Of a stretch of 12,752 nucleotides of DNA, positions 1 to 6,880 are shown piece by piece. The notes beneath the pieces were generated by a model. That model was given only the letters and a program-made list of their open reading frames with translations. It did not search any database and was not told the DNA's origin. Source of the stretch: Clostridia bacterium (GTDB lineage Bacteria > Bacillota > Clostridia > Oscillospirales > CAG-272); contig JAFYRH010000119.1 in the NCBI GenBank assembly GCA_017559555.1, positions 1 through 12,752 on the forward strand. The letters run 5' to 3'. A program made the translations under genes and the position numbers. Positions within the stretch are counted from its first letter, which is position 1. Each line of letters starts with the position of its first letter.

Positions 1-1
1 G

Positions 2-1960
2 CCTATTGTGCGTTACGTTGCTGCCGTTGTTTATGCAGGTTCTATCGCCGCATTGCCCATTCTCAATCGCGCAATGGATGGGGATTTGGCAGACGGTTTC
101 CATTATCGACTGCTCATTTTTGCACTTGAGCTTGGTGTGGGACTTGGCTTGGCGGTGTTCCAAATTGTAAAGCCCTGTGAGGCGATTGCAAACAGACACG
201 TTGGTATCAAAGCTCGTTTGAAGAACGCCTTTGCATCGGTTGCTGTTTTTGTTGGCATGTTGGTGATCTCTCTGCCGCACTGGTTACCGCAGGCTGTTTT
301 CGGTTACGGTGACGACTCCATCATTTTGAACGATTTTACAACCGCTCACCGCATTGTTCTTTACGGCTCCATTTTGTTTGCGGTTGCCGTACATTTTCTC
401 TTTGCAAAGCGCGAGTACGAGCAAAGAAGATTTGCCCTGCTTTATATCAGCATGGCAACCATGATCACCTTCTGCTACAATTACGATTTCTCGGTCTTTG
501 TCAATCTGCAAAACTGGCCCTTGCACCTTTGCAACACGGCAATGTTCATCATTCCGCTCGTGTTGATCTTCAAAATGGAAAGACTTTATTACTTCACCAT
601 TTTCATCAACGTGCTCGGTGCGTTCTTTGCAATGATCATGCCTAACCTTGGTGATGACGTCAATTGGCTTGAGGCAGCTTCGCTTCAGTTTTGGTCGAAC
701 CACTACATGGCAATGCTCCTCCCCCTGCTTTTGATGAGCTTGCAGCTCTTCAATCGCCCCAAAATGAAGCAATTCATCTATTCCTTGGTGGCATTCTTTG
801 GTTACTATCTGCTTGTTTTATTTATGAATCCTTGGCTGACCGCGCAAGGACACTCGGTTGACTTCTTCTTCATCAACTCCAACTTTATTGCAGAGAAGCT
901 CGGCGAGTGGGCAGAGGATTTGCGAAAGATCACATTTGAATTCCAATTGGGTGATTTGACCATGTTGATATACCCCGTATATCAATCGCTCTATTTCTTG
1001 GTCTACGTAGCGCTTTCGTTTGCTATGTGGTTCCTCTACGAGCAGGTATTTGAAATCACCGATACGTACGAAATTATTACGGAAAGGAACCGCAAGATCA
1101 AGGCCGATAGATTGGCGCTTGAGGCACAGCTTGCAGGTAGAAGTATGCAAGAACCCATGAATCCCCAAAACGAAGGCAAGCTGATCCTTCGTGATTTCTC
1201 CAAGAGATATTCCACAAGCGACGTATATGCGGTATATAAGGCAAACCTCGAAATCGACGGCGGTCAAATTTTCGGCTTCCTTGGCCCCAACGGCGCAGGT
1301 AAATCCACCATTATCAAGTCTATTGTCGGCATCCAAACCATCACCTCTGGACAAATCGAGGTTTCAGGATATGACGTGGACAAGCAATCGGTAGAAGCAA
1401 AGATGCAAATTGGCTTTGTTCCCGACCATTACGCACTTTACGAAAACCTGACGGGTAGAGAATACATCAACTACATTGCAGACCTTTATAACGTTGCTCG
1501 CAAGGATCGCGACGAGCGCATTGCAGAGTACGTTAAAAGATTCCGGTTGGAAACGGCGATTGATAACCCGATGAAGACCTACTCGCACGGAATGAAGCAA
1601 AAAATTACGATTATGTCGGCACTTGTTCACAATCCCAAAATTTGGATTTTGGACGAGCCTCTGACCGGTCTTGACCCCGAATCGATCTTTCAGGTTAAGG
1701 AGTGTATGAAGGAGCACGCATCTCGCGGCAACATCGTATTCTTCTCCAGCCATATCATCGACGTTGTAGAAAACATTTGCGACCGCATCGCGATCATTCG
1801 CCGCGGACAAATTCTGTGCACCAAGACGATCACGGAAATCAGAGAGAGCGGTATTCCGCTTGAACAATTCTACATGGGTATGATCGATGGCAATACACAG
1901 TCTCCCGTTTCTGTAAAAGAAGCAGCAGAAAGAGAAGCTCTTAAAGGAGAAACGGTATGA
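2..1960 (+). CDS. YwaF/TMEM164-like membrane domain fused to ABC transporter ATPase (5' end probably cut by window)
   Basis: Residues are numbered from the GTG at base 8; the frame is open to the window edge, so the true start may lie upstream. Residues 1 to about 345 hold roughly nine or ten hydrophobic segments. They include PLHLCNTAMF (171-180) and a conserved-looking His232 in SNHYMAM, which resemble the YwaF (TIGR02206)/TMEM164 family. A polar linker (about 346-390) leads to a complete ABC ATPase: Walker A GPNGAGKS (426-433), signature SHGMKQ (526-531), Walker B ILDEP with Asp549-Glu550, and H-loop His582. The ATPase is of the ABC-2/exporter type and should energise the permease encoded next, with which it overlaps by 4 nt. 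Family knowledge: human TMEM164 is reported to be a phospholipid acyltransferase with an active-site Cys; YwaF function is unknown. The ATPase call is certain. The YwaF call rests on the PLHLC motif and topology and is likely. Substrate unknown. Confidence 0.85.
   Translation, partial: PIVRYVAAVVYAGSIAALPILNRAMDGDLADGFHYRLLIFALELGVGLGLAVFQIVKPCEAIANRHVGIKARLKNAFASVAVFVGMLVISLPHWLPQAVFGYGDDSIILNDFTTAHRIVLYGSILFAVAVHFLFAKREYEQRRFALLYISMATMITFCYNYDFSVFVNLQNWPLHLCNTAMFIIPLVLIFKMERLYYFTIFINVLGAFFAMIMPNLGDDVNWLEAASLQFWSNHYMAMLLPLLLMSLQLFNRPKMKQFIYSLVAFFGYYLLVLFMNPWLTAQGHSVDFFFINSNFIAEKLGEWAEDLRKITFEFQLGDLTMLIYPVYQSLYFLVYVALSFAMWFLYEQVFEITDTYEIITERNRKIKADRLALEAQLAGRSMQEPMNPQNEGKLILRDFSKRYSTSDVYAVYKANLEIDGGQIFGFLGPNGAGKSTIIKSIVGIQTITSGQIEVSGYDVDKQSVEAKMQIGFVPDHYALYENLTGREYINYIADLYNVARKDRDERIAEYVKRFRLETAIDNPMKTYSHGMKQKITIMSALVHNPKIWILDEPLTGLDPESIFQVKECMKEHASRGNIVFFSSHIIDVVENICDRIAIIRRGQILCTKTITEIRESGIPLEQFYMGMIDGNTQSPVSVKEAAEREALKGETV
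1944..1949 (+). promoter_or_regulatory. Ribosome binding site for the ABC permease
   Basis: AAGGAG lies inside the end of the fusion gene, 7 nt before the ATG at 1957. It supports that start and the 4-nt ATGA overlap, which usually indicates translational coupling between subunits needed in fixed ratio. Confidence 0.8.
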
Positions 1961-3681
1961 CAAAAACAAAGCTGAAAAAGGATGGATTCATCACATCCTT
2001 TCTTGAGGGGTGGCGAGCACTCGTTACACTTGTCAAGATGCAGCTCAAGGAAAAAATGGATCTTGGATATCTGCGCTCCAAAAGACAGCTGGTCTTTAAG
2101 ACGACGTGGCTTTTTATTGAGTTTGCGGCTATCACGGCAATTATTGCGGTCATTTTTCACTTTATTAAGCTGCTTGGCTTGTTTTCGCTCGTTCACGATA
2201 TTCCCGTTTCGGTCATTTCGTTGGCGTTTGGCGTAATGCTGCTGCTTTCTCTGATAACCGACACAATAGGGCTTGTAAAATCGCTCTATTTTTCAAAAGA
2301 CAACACTGTTCTGCTTACATTCCCCGCAACTCCCTCGTTGGTATTCCTTTCCAAGCTTGTAACCTATTACGTTTATGAGTTTAGAAAGAACTTTATGTTC
2401 ACCATTCCCATGTTCATTGCGTATGGTCTTATTGTAAGAGGGTATGGTTTGAGTGACCCCAAGGGACTTTTGTATTATCCTTGGTTGGTTTTGATGTTTG
2501 TTTTGATATCGAGCATTCCCGTTTTGCTGGCGGCATTGCTTTCCATTCCGGCAATGTTTATCTATATTTTCCTCAATCGCGTTAAAGTGCTGCAATATCT
2601 GTTGTACTCGGCACTTGGCGGTGGGGCGATTTTGCTGGTGTGGTGGCTGATTGGATTGCTCCCCGAAAATATCAACTTTATTGAAACCTGGGGCGATACC
2701 TATTGGCAAATTCAAGCCTTTTTAGATGGGTATGTAAAAACGTTTGCCCCGATTTACGAGTTCACCGAGCTTATTGTCGGTAGAACCGTAGGACTTTCCA
2801 GCGTTATTTTCCACTCCGGAACCGTAAGAACCTTGTTGATGACCGTGGCTCTCGGCATTGGCTTGCTGCTCATGTGCCTATTGTGCTCCAAGCCGCTGTT
2901 CTGCCGCATGGCATCCACTCCTTTTGAGTTTAAAAAGAAGGATAGCATCAAATGGCGCAAGAATTATAAGCTTCCCACGGCTGTTTCCGCCATTAAAAAA
3001 GAGTTTGTTATCGGTGTACGCTCCAATGCGTTCATTAAGTTGGGCGGCATACTGGTTGTGATTATGCCCATGGCGATTTATCTGCTCAACAAGCTTTACT
3101 CCGCTATGGATACGCGTTTTATCGGAACGCAGATGACCATTTGCTTTAACATCGTCATCATTCTTTTGATCATGCTGATGACCAATATCGACATTGCATC
3201 GGTTTACAGCCGCGATGGCTCCAGCTCCTATTTGAACAAGGTTCAACCCACACCGTATGCAACACTGTTGTTCTCCAAACTGATTTTTCCGATGATCATT
3301 GCATTGGTTGGTTTGGTATTTACCGTAAACGTTTTCGCCATTGAAGCAGGTCTTGCGCAAAGCGATGCGATTCTGATGGGTGTTATGATCTACGGTGTGT
3401 ATATCGCGCATTTGTTTTCAAGTGCCGAGAGCGATATTATGAATCCGCAATACGAGCAATATGCAACCTTTAACGAGCAAGCAAACAACCCCAACGAAAC
3501 CGGATCGGGCGTGAGTGCCATTCTGTTTTCGGCAATTGTATTTGCGATTGCGTTCTTTCTTTCTTCCCGTAATGATACGGGCATTTGGTTGAAGCTTGCA
3601 ATTGTTGCAATTTGCTTGGCTGTGTTTAAGGTATTCACATATCTTTCCAAAATCAAAGCATTTTACAAGGAGAAGCAATAA
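1957..3681 (+). CDS. ABC transporter permease, internally duplicated (putative exporter)
   Basis: This 574-residue integral membrane protein has about 11-12 hydrophobic segments, roughly at 50-76, 84-107, 145-160, 173-206, 211-235, 292-309, 363-380, 394-410, 440-460, 471-487, 519-536 and 544-563. It fits the large ABC-2-like 'putative ABC exporter' permeases. Two halves align by eye: FSKDN...FPATPSLVFLSKL (112-134) resembles YSRDG...QPTPYATLLFSKL (417-442), each after a hydrophobic pair and a charged juxtamembrane stretch (KMQLKEK; AIKKEF). The protein may therefore be a fused pseudo-dimer of two half-permeases. It overlaps the ATPase-bearing gene by 4 nt and the next gene by 1 nt, so the three are almost certainly co-translated. 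Start chosen from the RBS at 1944-1949. Direction and substrate are inferred only from family resemblance; export is more likely than import because no binding protein is present. Confidence 0.8.
   Translation: MTKTKLKKDGFITSFLEGWRALVTLVKMQLKEKMDLGYLRSKRQLVFKTTWLFIEFAAITAIIAVIFHFIKLLGLFSLVHDIPVSVISLAFGVMLLLSLITDTIGLVKSLYFSKDNTVLLTFPATPSLVFLSKLVTYYVYEFRKNFMFTIPMFIAYGLIVRGYGLSDPKGLLYYPWLVLMFVLISSIPVLLAALLSIPAMFIYIFLNRVKVLQYLLYSALGGGAILLVWWLIGLLPENINFIETWGDTYWQIQAFLDGYVKTFAPIYEFTELIVGRTVGLSSVIFHSGTVRTLLMTVALGIGLLLMCLLCSKPLFCRMASTPFEFKKKDSIKWRKNYKLPTAVSAIKKEFVIGVRSNAFIKLGGILVVIMPMAIYLLNKLYSAMDTRFIGTQMTICFNIVIILLIMLMTNIDIASVYSRDGSSSYLNKVQPTPYATLLFSKLIFPMIIALVGLVFTVNVFAIEAGLAQSDAILMGVMIYGVYIAHLFSSAESDIMNPQYEQYATFNEQANNPNETGSGVSAILFSAIVFAIAFFLSSRNDTGIWLKLAIVAICLAVFKVFTYLSKIKAFYKEKQ
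3666..3674 (+). promoter_or_regulatory. Ribosome binding site for the small membrane-anchored protein
   Basis: AAGGAGAAG lies within the last codons of the permease, a short distance before the ATG at 3681. It supports the TAATG stop/start overlap. Confidence 0.7.
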
Positions 3682-4157
3682 TGAAAAAAGCAATAGTTAT
3701 CGTCATCCTTGTTGTTTACATTGCATCCATTGCAGTTGTTAACTTTTTTGGATTAAAGATTAAAGAATTCGACCACGTAGAATACGTTCAAGAAATTAAA
3801 TGCGAAAGCATTACCGTTTTGAACGAAAATCCCGTAACTTATACTGCAAAAAAACTGCCACCCGACGTGGAAATTCCCGAATTTTATTTTAAGTTTACCA
3901 AAGGGGCGGAGGCATACACAAAGGACCCCGAGAGCCTTGCCGCAAACCCCAACGTTGTGCGCTTAAACTACGAGGTTTTACCTCACTTGGCTGATGACAC
4001 GAAAATCACATTTTTGTTTGAAGAAAACGAAAACGTATACTTTGACGAAACAACAAAGACGTTTGTGTTTTTAAAGGCAAAAAGAAGTATTATTGTAACC
4101 ATTTTAGCTACCGACGGCTCCAATATACAAACTCAAATTAAAATTTGGAGTGTCTAA
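3681..4157 (+). CDS. Small membrane-anchored extracytoplasmic protein of the ABC operon
   Basis: This 158-residue protein has a short positive N-terminus (MKK), one hydrophobic segment (about 4-24) and no lipobox or clear signal peptidase site. It should be an N-in protein anchored by one helix, with about 130 residues outside. The outer part is polar, rich in beta-forming stretches (for example IKCESITVL and RSIIVTILA) and nearly free of cysteine, suggesting a small beta-sandwich or Ig-like fold. I recognise no family. Its start overlaps the permease stop (TAATG), so it is probably an accessory subunit of the exporter. It is the last gene of the unit, since 171 nt without a gene follow. Confidence 0.7.
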   Translation: MKKAIVIVILVVYIASIAVVNFFGLKIKEFDHVEYVQEIKCESITVLNENPVTYTAKKLPPDVEIPEFYFKFTKGAEAYTKDPESLAANPNVVRLNYEVLPHLADDTKITFLFEENENVYFDETTKTFVFLKAKRSIIVTILATDGSNIQTQIKIWSV

Positions 4158-4160
4158 ACG

Positions 4161-4184
4161 CAATTGCTTTACGGCAACTGTTTA
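4161..4184 (+). terminator. Possible weak terminator after the ABC operon
   Basis: CAATTGC (4161-4167) and GCAACTG (4174-4180) pair over 7 positions with one mismatch around a 6-nt loop, followed by TTT. The stem is AT-rich and weak and the T-run short, so read-through or no function is possible. Confidence 0.3.
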
Positions 4185-4312
4185 AAATGTAACTTGGACT
4201 TTTCAGTCTTTGATAATGGCAACTAAAGAAATGAGGTGGGAAAGATAATCTTACGTGCGTCCTCAAAGAGGTCAATCATGGTTTTCACCAAAAACAATCC
4301 TAAAATTTATTT

Positions 4313-4319
4313 AAGGAGG
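4313..4319 (+). promoter_or_regulatory. Ribosome binding site deciding the lipoprotein start
   Basis: A full AAGGAGG lies 9 nt before the ATG at 4329. That ATG gives a classical lipoprotein signal peptide. Upstream in-frame starts (4236 GTG, 4278 ATG) would place this site inside the coding region and add a polar 17-31-residue extension. Confidence 0.9.
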
Positions 4320-4328
4320 AACCCCAAA

Positions 4329-6803
4329 ATGACAATCAAGAATTCAACCAGATTTTTAGCAGCAATTTTAACGCTTGCAATGATGTTTTCCTTTGTTGCG
4401 TGCGACCTTTTGAACCAACTCGGCGGCTCGCTTAAGCTTGAGTCCTTTATCATCGATCCCAATTCCTACAAAGCCGAGTATGTTGTAGGTGAGGAAGTTG
4501 ATTTTTCCAACATTCAGGCCATTGTAAAGTACAATGACGAAACCCTGAACAAGACCTATACCGCAGCAGAACTTACCATTGCTTATGATGCGGACATTAC
4601 CGCAGAGGTTGGCGAAAAGGAAGTTACTATTTCTTTCCAAGACCCCAACTTGAACGTAAAGCAAGAAGTAAAGATTACAATTAAGGTTGTGGAAGCTGAT
4701 CCCGAGGCAACCACTCCCGAAGTAACCGAACCCACCACTCCCGAAGAGACTGAACCTACTACTCCCGAGGAGACCGAGCCCACTACTCCCGAAGAGACTG
4801 AGCCTACTACTCCCGAGGAGACTGAACCTACCACTCCCGAAGAGACTGAGCCCACCACTCCCGAAGAGACTGAGCCCACCACTCCCGAGGAGACTGAGCC
4901 TACTACTCCTGAAGAGACTGAACCCACCACTCCCGAGGAGACTGAGCCTACTACTCCCGAGGAGACCACCCCTGAAGTGACCCTCGAAGTAGTTGAATTT
5001 GCAAAGCCCTCTGAGCTTGTTTACTTTGATTCCGCTAACAAATCCGCAGGTACGCTTTCTTACGGTCAAGCCGGCTTCCAATCGCAGTTTGCTATTGGCG
5101 CTCAGCTGTATGTAATCGGTACCCAAGGCGAATTTAAGCTCAATCCTTTCTTCTCCGTTTGGGATGACGATGCTATGGAGCCTGTTTCTGTTAAGGATTT
5201 CTTTGGCGACGTTGTTTTGAGCGTTAAGGATGGCGATGCTTACGTTGAATTGACCAAAAAGGCAAAGGGTGGCAATCTTGTAGAATACTATGACGGTAGC
5301 GTTCTGCTTGCAACCGTTAACGTTTACAAGGGCACATATCAATTTACCGCTGATGCTGCAGGCAAGCAAGTAAAGATCTCTGTAATGCCCGACAGCAAAT
5401 ACTATTACGTAGAATCTGACATCAAGCCTGTTGTTCTTGAAGCAAAGATTATCAATGCTTACAACATTTACGAAGCATGGCAACTGGCTGCTATTGACAA
5501 TTACAATCCCGCTTGGACAGACCTCAAGCTTGAAAAGGGTATTGCAAATCTCGCTATTTCCGGTATCGTTCTGCACAAGAACATTCACCTGAGTTCCGAT
5601 GATGTTCCCGCAAGCTTCTTCTACACAACCACCGCTCCCGTTGTTTACAAAAACAGCACCACCGGTGCAGAAACCATTATTCCCGCAGGCACCAGATATC
5701 TGGTAGATGGAACCTTTATTTACGAACGTCGCGGTGCCGGTGATTTTGCAATGGAAGGTAACTTCTTTACATTGGATACCAAGAACTTCCCGCTCGTCCC
5801 TTCTCCTGCTGTATTCGGCAAGGACTCCGGCAGAGACTACGGCGTTGACTTCTCCAACGCGGCTCTGTTCCGCATCCTCGTTACAGAGGGAAGAACCGAA
5901 GAGGTTGTTAACGTTACCATCAACAACATGTCTCTTATTGGTAACTCCGCAAGAGATAACTTGATCGATGCAACCGAAAATCTTGCATCCGCAGGCGGTT
6001 TGATCTTCTTCAAATCTTCCTTTGGTGCAAACACCACAATGAACAACGTAATCGGTAACTCTTACTTTATTACCTACTTCACCGAATATTCAACCACTCT
6101 TACCGTTTCCAACTCCAAGTGTTACGACTCTTACCAAAACGCAGCATTTATTTGGGGTGACTCCACGTTTAACATGATCGACTCTTATGTCAACGGTTGC
6201 GGCGGTCCCGTTATCATCGCACAAAGTGTTTGGAATGAAAATCTCCATCCCGTTGTTAACGTAACCGGTGGCGAGCTCGAAACGCACCTCAGCGGTCAAG
6301 AAATTTGGTTCACCGCAGTTAACGCAACCTCTATCGTTGGTCAAATCAAGGGTCTTGGCGTACTTTTGCAACAAAATGGTCTTGGCACATTTGTTGATGC
6401 AAACGGTCAAATGAACATTGTTGGTGCTATTATGGCAAACGGTAGCAGCGCTGCAGATATTATCACCGGTATCGGTGCACAAGGCTCTATCTTTGTAGAT
6501 GGCAAGGGTATGGACCGCACACAATCCGCTGACAATGCACAATGGGGAGCTATTCTGCAAATTTCTCAATACTCTGCATTGCAATCGGGTAACATGCCTC
6601 CTTTCTTCACTGTTTTCGGTGCAGACGGAACGGCATACACTCTCTATACCGACGGTACAAATATGTATGATTTGACAAATGCACAGTTTAATCCCATGGG
6701 CAATCCCGATCACGCGGCAATCTATGCTGCATTCCTGCAATCCGATACATTCGTTTTGACCCAAGGCGGTCTTTCGGTTGTATTTGAATACTACCATTAT
6801 TGA
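4329..6803 (+). CDS. Surface lipoprotein: Ig-like domain, TTPEETEP stalk, beta-helix-like domain
   Basis: The product has 824 residues. A lipoprotein signal peptide (about 1-24: basic n-region, hydrophobic core, FVAC) places the lipidated Cys at 25, so the protein should be anchored on the outer face of the membrane. Residues about 35-121 resemble a bacterial Ig-like domain of group 3 (YVVGEEVDFSNIQAIVKYND). Residues 128-215 are eleven 8-residue Thr/Pro/Glu units forming a rigid acidic stalk. Residues about 216-824 are rich in beta strands, Asn, Gly and aromatics. The stretch about 518-737 has short repeated strand-turn units (VNVTINNMSLIG; TTLTVSNSKCY; STFNMIDSYV) typical of right-handed parallel beta-helix (pectate-lyase-like) surface proteins. 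No catalytic motif is recognised. Likely role: extracellular binding, adhesion or carbohydrate interaction; unproven. The gene appears monocistronic, with a strong RBS before it and a strong terminator after it. Confidence 0.85.
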   Translation: MTIKNSTRFLAAILTLAMMFSFVACDLLNQLGGSLKLESFIIDPNSYKAEYVVGEEVDFSNIQAIVKYNDETLNKTYTAAELTIAYDADITAEVGEKEVTISFQDPNLNVKQEVKITIKVVEADPEATTPEVTEPTTPEETEPTTPEETEPTTPEETEPTTPEETEPTTPEETEPTTPEETEPTTPEETEPTTPEETEPTTPEETEPTTPEETTPEVTLEVVEFAKPSELVYFDSANKSAGTLSYGQAGFQSQFAIGAQLYVIGTQGEFKLNPFFSVWDDDAMEPVSVKDFFGDVVLSVKDGDAYVELTKKAKGGNLVEYYDGSVLLATVNVYKGTYQFTADAAGKQVKISVMPDSKYYYVESDIKPVVLEAKIINAYNIYEAWQLAAIDNYNPAWTDLKLEKGIANLAISGIVLHKNIHLSSDDVPASFFYTTTAPVVYKNSTTGAETIIPAGTRYLVDGTFIYERRGAGDFAMEGNFFTLDTKNFPLVPSPAVFGKDSGRDYGVDFSNAALFRILVTEGRTEEVVNVTINNMSLIGNSARDNLIDATENLASAGGLIFFKSSFGANTTMNNVIGNSYFITYFTEYSTTLTVSNSKCYDSYQNAAFIWGDSTFNMIDSYVNGCGGPVIIAQSVWNENLHPVVNVTGGELETHLSGQEIWFTAVNATSIVGQIKGLGVLLQQNGLGTFVDANGQMNIVGAIMANGSSAADIITGIGAQGSIFVDGKGMDRTQSADNAQWGAILQISQYSALQSGNMPPFFTVFGADGTAYTLYTDGTNMYDLTNAQFNPMGNPDHAAIYAAFLQSDTFVLTQGGLSVVFEYYHY
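4710..4973 (+). repeat. Tandem 24-bp coding repeat, 11 units (TTPEETEP)
   Basis: Units begin every 24 bp from 4710 to 4950. The nine units starting at 4734-4926 encode exactly TTPEETEP; the first is TTPEVTEP and the last TTPEETTP. DNA copies differ at third positions only (ACC/ACT, CCC/CCT, GAA/GAG). The repeat forms the acidic stalk between the Ig-like domain and the beta-rich region of the lipoprotein. Confidence 0.97.
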
Positions 6804-6828
6804 TTAGAAGCGTGCAAACGCATAAAAG

Positions 6829-6867
6829 CCCCGTGCCCGTCGAAAACGACGGGCACGGGGTGTTTTA
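6829..6867. terminator. Bidirectional rho-independent terminator
   Basis: CCCCGTGCCCGTCG (6829-6842) and its exact complement (6847-6860) form a 14-bp GC-rich stem with an AAAA loop. On the + strand it is followed by TGTTTTA; on the - strand the reverse complement of the upstream AAAAG gives CTTTTAT. It lies 25 nt after the lipoprotein stop and 20 nt after the stop of the convergent ceramidase-like gene, so it can end transcripts from both sides. Confidence 0.93.
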
Positions 6868-6880
6868 TATAATAAACGGA

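Larger units (their letters stand above)
4158..4328 (+). other. Intergenic leader before the lipoprotein gene
   Basis: These 171 nt contain the weak hairpin at 4161-4184, two GATAAT words (4212 and 4244) and the RBS. No -35 element sits at an acceptable distance from either GATAAT: TTGGAC at 4194 leaves only 12 nt to the first. The lipoprotein promoter was therefore not identified. An in-frame ATG at 4278 and GTG at 4236 exist, but neither has a good RBS. Confidence 0.4.

Noticed and set aside
4194..4217. TTGGAC ... GATAAT as a lipoprotein promoter
   Set aside because: The spacer is only 12 nt, too short for a sigma-A promoter.
4236..4328. N-terminal extension of the lipoprotein from a GTG at 4236 or an ATG at 4278
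   Set aside because: The extension is basic and polar, has no RBS and includes the AAGGAGG that serves the ATG at 4329. The latter start gives a proper lipoprotein signal peptide.
4710..4973. CRISPR array or DNA-level regulatory repeat
   Set aside because: The period is 24 bp with no spacers, the copies vary at codon third positions only, and the repeat stays in frame inside a lipoprotein.
4368..5588. Long open frame on the - strand across the lipoprotein gene, and a shorter one at 4583-4969
   Set aside because: These are mirror frames created by the coding bias and the 24-bp repeat of the lipoprotein. The predicted proteins are low-complexity Ser/Gly/Val or Ser/Gly/Leu repeats without a plausible RBS.
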